DNA of 64,000 nucleotides, taken from NCBI RefSeq assembly GCF_002575655.3, contig NC_053039.3, positions 372,783,633-372,847,632 on the forward strand, read 5' to 3'. The translations under genes were made by a program, and so were the position numbers. This document shows positions 31,501 to 42,492 of the stretch, piece by piece. Positions within the stretch are counted from its first letter, which is position 1; every line of letters starts with the position of its first letter. The DNA comes from Aegilops tauschii subsp. strangulata. Lineage: Eukaryota; Streptophyta; Magnoliopsida; Poales; Poaceae. The notes beneath the pieces are model-generated. The model was not told the origin of the DNA and ran no database searches. It saw only the letters and a program-made list of their open reading frames with translations.

Positions 31501-32137
31501 TAGATTCATCAAAATAAGTAAACAACACGTAGAAAACAGAATCTGTCAAAAACTGGACAGTCTGTAGTAATCTGCAACTTTCTTATACTTCTGTAACCCC
31601 AAAAATTCTAAAGAAAATAGGACAACTTAAACAATTTGTATATAAGTACTTTGCAAAAAGTCTCATAGGCATTCGATGTTCCAGTAAAAAATGAGAGTTC
31701 ACGCACAACCACCAAAGTTTCTGTTTTTGCACTTCACATAGCAAACAAACAATCAAATCATCCTACAACCAAAACTTGGCATATTATTTTTATAATACAA
31801 TGAATATATACAAGGGGATACTTATTTTTTAGAAACTTCCGTGAAAAATTCTACATTTTTTCCATGAGCATGAACACAAGTGTTCAAGGTCGACCCTCAC
31901 TTCTCCAATGCATAACCTTCCAATCCCTTCTCTTTTTGAAAACATTTTTAAACATAAGAGGCAAGTAAAATTTCTTTTTGGTATTTTGCATTTTTATTTT
32001 TTTTCTGTTTGTTTCACCCACAACTAAAGAAGAACAAAAGGGAAAACAAAATCTACTTAGTGAAGAAAGCAAACAAGCATACACAAAAATATCAACCCCA
32101 CGCTATTGCTCCCTGGCAACTGCCTCAGAAAAGAGCT
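28525..32137 (-). other. Non-coding interior of the Athila-type element
   Basis: AT-rich, no credible coding. Contains a diverged ~1.1 kb direct duplication (from about 30036 and about 31139), repeated 'AAGTGAAGCAC(A)AA.AGCATTCTA' units near 30880-31065, the conserved 'TTGGGTTGTCTCCCAACAA' box at 30764-30783 and GGGGATGCC/GGCATCCCC hairpins at 30097-30120 and 31197-31219. Confidence 0.6.
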
Positions 32138-33663
32138 TGATAATCCCCAAGTGCAAGGAATCATCGTAGCAATTTCCAAAGGTGGAAGTGATAAGTATGG
32201 AGTGTCGAACCCACAAGTTGCTAAAGGTAAGATCAATATTCTCTCAAGTCCTATCTGCCACTGATACGACTCTACGTACACGGAACATTTGCTTTCAACT
32301 AGAAACAAGAAATAAAACTACGTTGTGGGTATGAAGAGGATAACTTTGCATGATATCAGTGAACTAAATATAAAAGTAGGTGCTGTTATCATAAATTTAG
32401 AATATATTACTATATATTATAAGAAGCGAGTGTGGAATAATGATGGATCGGTGTACGGGGTTATCCTAGGTAATTGTTAACAAGATTGGTAATCATTATT
32501 GCAATTTCATATGAGGCTGGGGCATAAGCTAACATACTTTCTCTTCTTGGATCATATGCACTTTTGATTGGAACTCTAGCAAGCATCCGCAACTACTAAA
32601 GATCATCAAGGTAAAACCCAACCATAGCATTAAAGTATCAATTCCCCTTTATCCCATACGCAACAACCCCCTTACTCGGGTTTAAGCTTCTGTCACTCTA
32701 GCAACCCACTATAAGCGAATAGAAACGTATTACAACACCCTACAGCGGGAATCCTTCACGTGTGTGCGGTACGGAAGGCACCATAGGACAACACCAAAAT
32801 AAAACATACAACTCAAACCAATATATATATCATCAATCAACCCAAAGGACAAAAGAAATCTACTCAAAAAAATCATAGGATGGCAACACATCATTGGATC
32901 ATAATATGTGGCATAAAGCACCATGTTCAAGTAGGGGATTACAGCCGGGTGCAGGAGAGTTGACCGCGTAAAAGAGATGAGGATGGTGATGATGAAGATG
33001 ATGTTGATGAAGACGATCACCGCGGCGATGGTTCCGCCGATGGCACTCCAGCGCCACCAAGAGAGAGGGGGAGAGGTTCTCCCCTTGTGCTTCCTCCTCC
33101 ATGGCCTTCCCCTTAGATGGGGTAAGGTTCTCCCTCTAGTCCTTCACCTCCATGGCGATGGTGACCCCTCCAGCTTCCTCCTGCATGGCCTTCAGTGATG
33201 TTGGCCCCCTCCGGCAGGGTGCCAGAGAGGGCCTAGATTGGTTTTTCGTGGCTATAGAGGCTTGCGGCGGTGGAACTTCCGATCTCCCTTCTGTTCTTGG
33301 TTTTTTAGGATTTATAGAAAGGGTTGGCGTTGGTTTCACGTCAGGGGGCCCCACGAGGTGGTCACAAGGTCGGAGGGCGCGCCATAGGGGGGTGGGGGCG
33401 CCCTGCACCCTTGTGGTTAGCCCGGGACTCTTCTTCCGTATCTTTTTCTTCCAGTATTTTTTATATTTTCCAGAAAAATTCTCCGTTAATATTCAGCTCG
33501 TTCCGAGAACTTTTATTTTGGCACAAAAACAACACCACGGTAGGTCTGCTTAAAACAGTGTTAGTCTGGGTTAGTTCTAATCAAATCATACCAAAATCAT
33601 ATAGAATTTTTATAAACATGGCATGAATACTTCATAAATTATAGATACGTCGGAGGCGTATCA
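32138..33663 (-). repeat. 5' LTR (complete) of the Athila-type element
   Basis: 1526 bases. Minus strand starts 'TGATACGCCTCCGACGTATC' and ends 'CTTGGGGATTATCA'. It is the reference for the missing part of the left LTR. Confidence 0.8.
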
Positions 33664-34108
33664 ATGATCATTGCCATGAATAACATCTAACTATGTGCTT
33701 TTCTATCAATTGCCCAATAGTAATTTATCTGTCTACTACTATCAATCCCCCACCGTATACTATTATTATGAGAGAGATGCCTTTAGTGAAAACTATGGCC
33801 CCTCGGTCTATTTTAATCATATTAAAAAAATCAAAAATATCTTGATGCAATTTTACTTTATAATTTATCTATCTACTACTATCAGATTTAATCCTTGCAA
33901 TTCACGAGTACAAGGGGATTGACAACCCTCCTACCTGTGTTTGGTGCACGTATTTGCTCTTGTGTGTGTAGGTACTGTTTACTAGGCGTTTGCATGGTTC
34001 TCCTATTGGTTTGATAACCTTGGTTCTCATTGAGGGAAAAACTACCCGTTACTATATTGCTTCACCCTTTCTCTTCGAGGAAAATCCAAACGTAGCTCAC
34101 AAGTAGCA
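33664..34108 (+). repeat. 3' part of an older Athila-type LTR
   Basis: Matches the last ~450 bases of the LTRs that end at 44933 and 53150: 'CTATCAATTGC', 'CACCGTATACTATTATTATG', 'AAGGGGATTGACAACCC', 'TGATAACCTTGGTTCTC', and a terminal 'AAGTAGCA'. It is cut on the left by the element ending at 33663. No matching interior follows, so only a fragment remains. Confidence 0.65.
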
Positions 34109-34435
34109 TATTTGCGCACAGAGATTAAGGTGGGTTCATTGATAACACCACTAGGAATCCAGAAGCACAATCTCCTTATTGATGGGGCATGCCAATAGAA
34201 ACGGCATTGTACCACGATATGACTAATAATAGCTATTGACGAGACGGCTCCACTCTGCCTCTGGAGGTGTACTTCAGTTCTTAGCCAAAAAAGTTGTTAG
34301 GATTTGACCCAGTGGCCAAAGCCTCTCGTGCAAGACTTCGTGGCTAAGTTAAAAGAAGATCTAGGCATTCCTAAAATGAGTTGTACCGAGAAAGGGGTCT
34401 TGTTAAAATATATCTCTTATTATCTAGGGCAGTAA
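34109..34435. other. Unassigned fragment left of the solo LTR
   Basis: No recognisable coding or terminus. The bases directly before the solo LTR continue after it at 36186, once the duplicated AGTAA is removed. The host sequence on the right side is gypsy 3' interior, so this piece may be gypsy interior as well. Confidence 0.3.
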
Positions 34436-36180
34436 TGAAGGAAATATGCCCTAGAGGCAATAATAAAGTTCTTATTTATTTCCTTATTCTCATGATAAAT
34501 GTTTATTATTCATGCTAGAATTGTAATAACCGGAAACGTAATACATGTGTGAATACATAGACAAACAAAGTGTCACTAGTATGCCTCAACTTGACTAGCT
34601 CGTGGATCAAAGATGGTTATGTTTCCTAGCCATAGACATGAGTTGTCATTTGATTAACGGGATCACATCATTAGGAGAATGATGTGATTGACTTGACCCA
34701 TTCCGTTAGCTTAGCACTTGATAGTTTAGTATGTTGCTATTGCTTTCTTCATGACTTATACATGTTCCTATGACTATGAGATTATGCAACTCCCGTTTAC
34801 CGGAGTAACACTTTGTGTGCTACCAAACGTCACAACGTAACTGGGTGATTATAAAGGTGCTCTACAGGTGTCTCCGAAGGTACTTGTTGGGTTGGCGTAT
34901 TTCGAGATTAGGATTTGTTACTCTGATTGTCGGAGAGGTATCTCTGGGCGCACTCGGTAATGCACATCGCTATAAGCCTTGCAAGCATTGTAACTAATGA
35001 GTTAGTTACGGGATGATGTGTTATGGAATGAGTAAAGAGACTTGCCGGTTACGAGATTGAACTAGGTATTGAGATACCGACGATCAAATCTCGGGCAAGT
35101 AACATACCGATGACAAAGGGAACAACGTATGTTGTTATGAGGTTTGACCGATAAAGATCTTCGTAGAATATGTGGGAGCCAATATGAGCAGCTAGGTTCC
35201 GCTATTGGTTATTGGCCGGAGACGTGTCTCGGTCATGTCTCCATAGTTCTCGAACCCGTAGGGTCCGCACGCTTAAAGTTTCAGTGACGATTGTATTATG
35301 AGTTTATGTGATTTGATGTACCGAAGGTAGTTCAGAGTCCCGGATGAGATCGGGGACATGACGAGGAGTGTCGAAATGGTCGAGACATAAAGATCGATAT
35401 ATTGGACGACTATATTCGGACATCGGAAAGGTTCCGAGTGATTCGGGTATTTTTCGGAGTACCGGGGAGTTACGGGAATACGGGGAAGAAGTATTGGGCC
35501 TTAATGGGCCTTAGTGGGAAGGAGAGGCAGCAGCCAGGAGGTGGCGCGCGCCCGTGCCAAGCCCAGTCCGAATTGGACAAGGGGTTTGGGGCGCGGCCCC
35601 CCTCTCCCTTCCTTCTCCCCTCCCCTCCTTTCCGCCCTTCTCCTAGTTGGACTAGGAAAGGAGGAAACCTACTCCTACTAGGAGTAGGAATCCTACTCCC
35701 TTGGCGCGCCCGTCCTAGGGCTGGCCTCCTCCTCCCTTGCTCCTTTATATCGGGGGCAGGGGGGCACCCCAAGACACACAAGTTGATGTGTTGATCTCTC
35801 CCAGCCGTGTGCGGTGCCCCCCTCCACCATATTCCACCTCGGTCATATCGTAGCGGTGCTTAGGTGAAGCCCTGCGTCGGTAGCAACATCATCACCGTCA
35901 TCACACCGTCGTGCTGACGGAACTCTCCCGTGAAGCTGTGTTGGATTGGAGTTCGCTGGACGCCATCGAGCTTAACGTGTGCTGAACTCGGAGGTGTCGT
36001 ACGTTCGGTACTTGGATCGGTCGGATCGTGAAGACATACGACTACATCAACCGCGTTGTGCTAACGCTTCCGCTTTCGGTCTATGGAGGTATGTGGACAC
36101 ACTCTCCCCTCTCGTTGCTATGCATCACCATGATCTTGCGTGTGCGTAGGAAATTTTTGAAATTAGTACGTTCCCCAACA
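34436..36180 (+). mobile_element. Solo LTR of an Angela/WIS-type copia element
   Basis: 1745 bases, beginning 'TGAAGGAAATATGCCCTAGAGG' (in split form TGAAGGAAAT..CCCTAGAGG) and ending 'GTACGTTCCCCAACA'. It is flanked by exact 5-bp duplications AGTAA at 34431-34435 and 36181-36185, with no interior, as left by recombination between two LTRs. A TATA-like 'CTTTATATCG' is near 35741. Strong divergence from the LTRs at 15976 and 22804, and a mismatch at the second bases of the start (TGAAGG versus TGTTGG), show an older insertion or another subfamily. Confidence 0.88.
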
Positions 36181-36185
36181 AGTAA

Positions 36186-36586
36186 AACACATGGTTGCGA
36201 TCGGGAAGGCTAGGAAGACCTCGGATCCGAGCATATCATTGGAATTGGGAGCCGACATGGAGGATTGAACTCGTCTATGAAGCCGAAGACTCGAAATTGT
36301 TCAATGTCCTTGGCTTGAAGATTAGTTCAGGGGCTACTGACGGTGTCCTGGACTAGGGGGTGTGTACCATGTTGGCCCGCCACTTAAGGATCAGGCCACG
36401 AACCCACAGATACTTGATGAATGGGCCATGTCTGCCCTGGCCCTTGGCGTAATCAAGGTGAAGATCTCCTAAGACTTGGCGTACACTTCAAGCCATATTC
36501 GAATGATCAACATGCTAGTCACCAAATTGTAACCGTCCATGTGTAAACCCTAGATATTCCCGATGCCTATATAAGCTGAGGGGTTA
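36186..36586 (+). mobile_element. Gypsy fragment: 3' interior, polypurine tract and start of LTR
   Basis: 36186-36343 is interior ending in 'TTCAGGGGCTACTGACGG'. An LTR starts at 36344 with 'TGTCCTGGACTAGGGGG' and runs 240 bases before a Harbinger-type end interrupts it. The LTR start resembles that at 47273 ('TGTCCTGGGACCAGGGG'), so the two belong to related families. Confidence 0.6.
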
Positions 36587-37530
36587 GAGCATCTCCAGCC
36601 GTTCACCCCCAAGGGCTTGAAATAGTGTCGCTTGGGGGTGAACCGGCAATAAATTTTGCATGGGGGGGGGGGGGCTCGGGTTCCCTGCCGACCCCCCAAG
36701 TTCGCCCCTAGCTGCCGAATTCGGCACACTTCGGCACAAATTCAAAAACAACTAATTTTATCACATAGTTCATCACAGACATCAATACAGATCAAATAGT
36801 TCAAGAAAGCAAACACATAATTCAAACACGTATTAGAACACAGCGAACTAGGAGTTTCCCTTGAGCCTCCATAGGTGCTCCACCAGATCGTGCTGCAGTT
36901 CTTGATGCACCTGTGGGTCTAGGATCTCCTGACGCATATCGAGGAAGGCAGCCCATGATGCCGGTACCTGGTGACCAATAGTTGCAAGCGGACCCTGCCT
37001 GTAATACGGTTCAGTGTCAAACATGGCTCTTCCTGCTTGCTCTCAATGATCATGTTGTTCAAGATGACACAACAAGTCATCACCTCCCACATTTGAGATT
37101 TCGACCAGGTCAGAGCGGGGTACCAGACAACAGCAAATCAAGATTGGAGCACACCAAATGCCCACTCGACATCCTTCCTGCAAGCCTCCTGACACTTGGA
37201 AAAGTAGGAGTTCTTGTCTCCTGGCACAGGGTTTGAGATAGTCTTCACAAACATGGACAATCTCGGGTAGATGCCATCTGCTAGGTAGTATCCCTTGTTG
37301 TAGTGGCGCCCATTGACCTCAAAGTTCACCGGAGGAGCATGACCTTCAACAAGCTTGGCAAAGACATTCGACCACTGCAGTACGTTGATGTCATTGTGAG
37401 TTCCTGGCATACCAAAGAAGGAGTGCCAAATCCAGAGGTCCTATGTGGACACTGCCTCAAGTACCGCACTACAAGCTCCTTTGGCGCCTTTGTACATGCA
37501 AAACTTGTACAAACAGTCAATGGTGGTGGA
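36587..37530 (-). mobile_element. PIF/Harbinger DNA transposon, truncated
   Basis: Left end 'GAGCATCTCCAGCCG' at 36587 after TTA (36584-36586), the usual 3-bp target of this superfamily. A 14-base G run is at 36662-36675. The transposase is on the minus strand. The other terminus is missing because an LTR element begins at 37531. Confidence 0.6.
37138..37530 (-). pseudogene. PIF/Harbinger transposase, C-terminal part
   Basis: DDE-type nuclease of the plant transposon protein family. Motifs are '[12 protein letters not shown]' (catalytic Asp), '[17 protein letters not shown]' (second Asp), '[11 protein letters not shown]' and '[17 protein letters not shown]' (the Glu-containing end block; Trp stands where Arg is usual in 'VERAFGVLQ'). 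The sequence before 'MPGTHND' continues in another frame ('ACTKAPKELVVRYL', 37520-37410), so there is a frameshift near 37410, and everything upstream is cut off at 37530. Confidence 0.7.
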
Positions 37531-40220
37531 TGAAAGTGCTAGTTATCGACTACAGGGGGTTAATAGGTGATTTTTTATGAAAGTCTTCAACACAGGCAAT
37601 GTCTTCGAGGAGAGACAACCAAATAACACCTACACAGTATGCGGTGAAAGATAAACTACACTAGCCATGCCATAGTCAAAGAAATAGTACAGAGAAAGCA
37701 CGAAGACAAATAACAACTAGGTAGACTGGATCGAAATAGGAAGACGATATGAAATCAAATATGCAATCAGAGAGAATGTCTTCACATAGTGATGTCAAAC
37801 AGAGCAGGCAAGCAATGACTAGAGGAGATAGAACTGTAAGTACAGGAGTGAAGAGATAGAACCAGTTGCTTGACGAAGACAAGGATTTGGTATACGAGTT
37901 CCAGTTGTTGTGACAACTGTACATCTGGTTAGGGAGGCTGAGATTGAACTCAGAAGACCACATCTTCACCTTATTCCCCTTGAGCTAAGGTCACTTAGTC
38001 CCCGCCCAATCACACAGGTAAGTCTTCAAGATTGACTTTCAAACCTTCACAGACTTTGTTCACCGGCGATCCACAATGACTCTTGGATCCTCAGAACGCG
38101 ACGCCTAACCGACTGGAAGATCACAGTCTTCAAGTGTAATAAGTCTTCAGATCACGCAAGCAGAAAGACTTCAGTGATGCCAAACACTCTTTGGGCTCTG
38201 GGTGTTTGGGGCTTTGTCCTCGCAAGGATTCTCTCTCAAAGGCTTCGGAGGTGGGTTGCTCTCAAACGACAAAAGTCATGCACTGACTCTGAGCAATCAC
38301 CAATTTATGGTGTAGGGAGTGGGCTATTTATAGCCAGGAGGCAACCCGACATGCTTTGTCCCAAATGACCCTGGGTCACTAAGGAACCGACACGTGTCCA
38401 ACGGTCAGATTTCAAACATACGTGGCAGCTTGACTTGGTCTAGAAGTTAAGATGACTCATCCAACTCTGGATAAGATTTTCTCTCATTGTCTTCACATGA
38501 AGCCATAGGATTTTGGTTGAGCATCATGTCAGTCTAATGACTTTGTTCACTTGAACCTCACTTGATAGTTCAGTGGTTCCTGTGACTCAAGAAAGAAGAA
38601 AATGAAACTACGAAAGAAACTATGTCTTCGCACTCCATTGTCTTCAAGTGAATGTCTTCACGCGTCATTATCTTCGACATGAATGTCTTCGCGAACCACC
38701 ATTGTCTTCAATTTCTTCATACATTTTTAGGGGTCATCTTCGATGGGTAAAACAAATCATCAGGGACTTCTACCTGTGTTTTCCTGTGCATCTCACAAAC
38801 ACATTAGTCCCTCAACCTTGTTTGTCATCAATACTCCAAAACCAACTAGGGGTGGCACTAGATGCACTTACAATCTCCCCTTTTTGGTGATTGATGTCAA
38901 ACTGGTTGAAGTTTTCAATGGGGATAAAAATATGTGAAAGTTAAAGTATGTGGTCATTGGCTTCATGAAGTTGAAAGGGCTCCCCCTGAAGATGTGCATA
39001 TAAGTAATTTTCTTTTGAATGCAAATGCACATTGCATGTTTTGCTTTGTGGAGATCTCCCTCTGTTCGTGAAGTCAAATCATAGTGCATACAAAAATGTA
39101 TTGAATATAATGATATGCTAATGATAAATGGGCGTCTGCAGAATGATTTCATGCGAATATGATAGAAATTCAACCACGTAGTCAAAATAGTAGAAAATGT
39201 AGCAGACGTCCCATCTGGACTTAAGTGTTACAACTCAAAACCAATAGTTCGCAAACGAGAGTTGCAAGTTTTAACAAAAATAAGGCACCCGACCCATACA
39301 GACCCTCTTGAAGACTATTAACCCATATGCTTCTCCCCCCTTTGTCATCGAATGACCAAAAAGGAATGAAGACATAGGGTGTCTAAGTGTTCCTCGAAGG
39401 TGTTGGTGAAGTTGTTGGGGCAGCCAGGTCGATGGTGGAGTTGGGCGGTGCAGAAGGGCCTGATGCAGCATCGTGATGAAGTGAAGCCATAGCTGGTGAA
39501 GTGGCATCGTCTTCCTCATCAATGATGTGTGCAACAACAGTTGGAGCACATGATGAGTAGTCAAAACCTTCAAATGATGGTGCCTGATGCCAAGTAGCTG
39601 ATTGCGGAGGCTTGGAGTCAAATTTGAATCATTCTGTGAAGCCATCTGCAATGAGATCATCTTCGAAACAGAGCAGTGTGAGGCTCTTCCAAGCACGCTG
39701 GTAGGCTTCGTGAGCAACAAACGAGTTCTTGGTGGAGAGGTTGCGAATCCGATTGACATCCACAAGAAGACTTTGCATCTGATGCTTCATCCAATCACGA
39801 TGTCTATCATGCTTCTGATGAAGAGAAACTAGAATTTCTGTGTCATTGACTACGCGAGAACGCTTCTGAGCCCTCTGAGGAACTATGCTGGCGGTCGCAT
39901 CAGTGTTAGCACGATGTGGCAGGCAAAGCTGACCGACAAGTGGACCAGCATCAATAGGATTTGGCACATGAGTGGCTTCAAGAGGAGTAGAGAAGCTCTG
40001 AAAGGCATCATAGTCTTCACGGACTGGTTCTTTAGCAGGCTCAGAGACATATCCACTTTAGGCAAGAAAACTACATGATTGGACGCTGAAGCTTGATAGT
40101 TGATAGTTGAGCGAAGCATAATCAATCGCATAACCCATGGAGCATAGAATTTCAGGCCAAAGATATCAATGAAGCTGCCAACTGCCTGATGAAGAAGTCA
40201 TGAGTATTGAAGCGGATGCC
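37531..40220 (-). mobile_element. LTR retrotransposon (-), 3' LTR and part of the interior
   Basis: LTR 37531-38872 (1342 bases, TG...CA). On the minus strand it starts 'TGTAAGTGCATCTAGTGCC', directly after the polypurine tract 'CCAAAAAGGGGAGAT' (38873-38887). The LTR is rich in 'GAAGAC' words. The interior to 40220 carries remnants of an unidentified ORF and is then cut by the next LTR. The superfamily is not determined because no RT or integrase is present. Confidence 0.6.
39629..40200 (-). pseudogene. Unidentified retrotransposon ORF remnant
   Basis: Two overlapping frames make one damaged gene: 'FIDIFGLKFYAPWVMRLI' and 'NHVVFLPKVDM' (about 40185-40030), then after a frame change 'RVVNDTEILVSLHQKHDRHR' and 'AHEAYQRAWKSLTLLCFEDD' to a stop at 39629. 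The codon structure and clean end suggest real former coding, perhaps a gag-like protein of a poorly characterised Triticeae element. I do not recognise a domain. Confidence 0.45.
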
Positions 40221-42492
40221 TAATACGTCCATTTTGCATCATGTTTTCATACTGTTATTTATAATATTTTTATGTATAATAATTCTTTACGGAGTAATTC
40301 TAATGCCTTTTCTCTCATAATATGCAAGGTTTACACAAAGAGGGAGAATGCCGGCAGCTGGAATTCTAGACCTAAAAAAGCTAAGTCAGAGTTACCTATT
40401 CTGCACAACTCCAAATGAGCTGAAAATTTGTGGAGAAATATTTTGGAATAAATGAAAAATACTGGAGCAAATAACTACCGGAGGGGGGCACCTGGTGAGC
40501 ACAAGACACCAAGGCGCGCCAGGCCCCCCAGGCGCGCCCTGGTGGGTTGTGCTCAGCCCAGCCCACCTCCGGTGCCCATCTTCTGGAATATATGTCATTT
40601 TGACCTAGAAAAAAAGAGGAGGCCTTCTGGGACGGAGCGCCTTCGTCTCGAGGCGGAACTTGAGCAGGAGCACTTTTGCCCTCCGGCGGAGTGATTCCGC
40701 TAGGGGAACTTCCCACCCGGAGGGGGAAATCGAAGACAACGTCATCACCAACCACCCTCTCATCTTTGGGAGGCCAATCTACATCAACATCTTCAATAGC
40801 ACCATCTCCTCTCAAACCCTAGTTCATCTCTTATGTTCAATCTTTGTACAAGAACCTCATATTGTGATATGCCCATGATGATAACATACACTATTGATCC
40901 AGTAGTCGTTCAAGTGGTCAATGATGTTTCCATTATAGTAGCAGTTATCATTACATGCATGCATACTATGGCATTAATAGAGATACACGCACGTAAGGAA
41001 GATGAAAGGAGGAAGTTGGACATGCATGCATTATCTAGGGGGATGTGCATCTGCGTGCATGCAATGAAATACTCATACACTAGAACGTTTGGTCAATTTA
41101 CATTTTGGCCAGAGATTAAAAGGAGCACGTGTATCTGCGGGAGAGGAGTCCTGGTCACTGCTAACAACTAGGAAGGAGTATTGGTTGAGTACTACTTCGA
41201 TTGGGTTCGACCACCAGAATCGGATCATCGGAAGAAAATATTAGGAGACTATATTTTCTATTTTTGTTACATGAGGCCACCAAAATTACAGGTGCGTGTC
41301 TACAAGTTTTTCTGGTGGAGACCATTATCCTTGAAGACGCTTGGTTGGGAGCCAACTACAAAATTAACTTGAAGGCATATCCACCAACGAAAAAGAGTCC
41401 TAGTGTTTTTGTTATTTCCTTAGATTAAATTAAGCCGCCTGTTATGCTTGGGCAGGTCTAGATTGTTTTCCTTTTGAATCAAGAGATGAGATAAGAAGTG
41501 GTGCGGCCAGCGTGTTGTTCATGCCAAATATAGTACTTGGCTATATATAAAGTTAGGAGGCGTCATTGTAAAAAGGGGAGGTTATTTTGAGAGGAATTAT
41601 ACACCGTCTGTTTTCCGGCCGTTGGACATTATTGAGTTTAGAGAATTCTTGTCAAAAATCTCTACTGGCGTGTGGGTTACTGTGACAAGATGCGTAGGGG
41701 ATTACAAGCTGAGCCTATACGGTTCATCCACGTTATTCCTGCGGATTGAGGGGTTTGCGTGTTGTTTCTGCGGAGTTTGTGAATATTTTTCATAAACCCG
41801 CAATGAGTTCTTGCTGCGATGGATTTTTCTCCCGTGAAAGATCGGGCCAACAACAGATCGACCCTCGTCTCGAGGTTCGCCTCTCATCAGATTGGTACCT
41901 GTGGGTGACTAGTAGTGTTGATTACATCTTGTAGTTGATTACTATATGGTTTATTTGGTGGAAGATTGTATGTTCAGATCCATTATGCTATTTTATATCC
42001 CTCTGATCTTGAGCATGATTATCATTTGTGAGTAGTTACTTTTGTTCTTGAGGTCATGAGAGAAGTCATGTTCAAGTAATCATGTGAACTTGATATGTGT
42101 TCGATATTTTGATGATATGTATGTTCTGATTCCCTTAGTGGTGTCATGTGAATGTCGACTACATGGCACTTCACCATATTTGGGCCGAAGGGAAAGCATT
42201 GTGGAGTAGTTATTACATGATGGGTTGCTAGAGTGACAGAAGCTTAAACCCTAGTTTATGCGCTACTTCGTAAGGGACCTATTTGGATCCAAATGTTTAA
42301 TGCTATGGTTAGTTTTTATCTTAATACTATTCTCGTAGTTGCAGATGCTTGCGAGGGGGTTAATCATAAGTGGGAGGTTTGTTCAAGTAAGAACAACACC
42401 CAAGCACCGGTCCACCAACATGTCAAATTATCAAAGTAGCGAACGCAAATCAAACCATTATGATGAAAATGACTAGATGAAATTCCCGTGTA
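40221..42492 (+). mobile_element. Gypsy-type LTR (+) split by an insertion, truncated on the right
   Basis: Begins 'TAATACGTCCATTTTGCATC', a form of the TGATACGTCC start with G-to-A at the second base. LTR sequence runs to about 40865 and resumes at about 41889 ('GATTGGTACCTGTGGGTGAC') to about 42492. The second part contains 'GTGACAGAAGCTTAAACC' and 'TAATGCTATGGTTAG', which also occur in the LTRs at 27.4 and 32.6 kb in reverse, so these LTRs are distantly related. No interior follows. Confidence 0.6.
40866..41888 (+). other. Unexplained ~1 kb insertion with several coding-like frames
   Basis: Sequence unlike the surrounding LTR, with no LTR, TIR or other terminus I recognise. Open frames on the + strand: ending 'GRGVLVTANN' then stop, continuing in frame 'EYYFDWVRPPESDHRKK' to 41372; a shifted frame 41201-41428 ending 'PPTKKSPSVFVISLD'; and about 41484-41795 with 'WLYIKLGGVIVKRGGYFERN' and 'STGVWVTVTRCVGDYKL'. 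The last is a 100-codon frame without a start. No homology is recognised. It could be a captured host gene piece or an old integrated foreign fragment. Flanks show 'CCTCAT' on the left and 'CTCTCAT' on the right but no exact target duplication. Confidence 0.35.

Larger units (their letters stand above)
27309..33663 (-). mobile_element. Non-coding Athila-type LTR element, one LTR cut by the gypsy
   Basis: Direct repeats 27309-28524 and 32454-33663 in the same orientation flank a 3.6 kb interior. The right LTR is complete (32138-33663, TG...CA). The left one lacks its outer ~310 bases because the gypsy LTR begins at 27308. A damaged 'GCCGTTGCCGGGG'-type primer site at 32101-32130 and a 'CAAGCTTGGGGATGC' tract next to the left LTR fix the orientation as minus. 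No gag or pol can be read. The interior carries the hairpins and AT-rich repeats seen in the two Athila-type elements at 43-59 kb. LTR divergence is clearly higher than in the copia element, so it is older. Confidence 0.75.

Noticed and set aside
35402..35794. 130-codon ORF within the solo copia LTR
   Set aside because: Not present in the frames of the two other Angela-type LTRs in the window; GC-rich U3 sequence.
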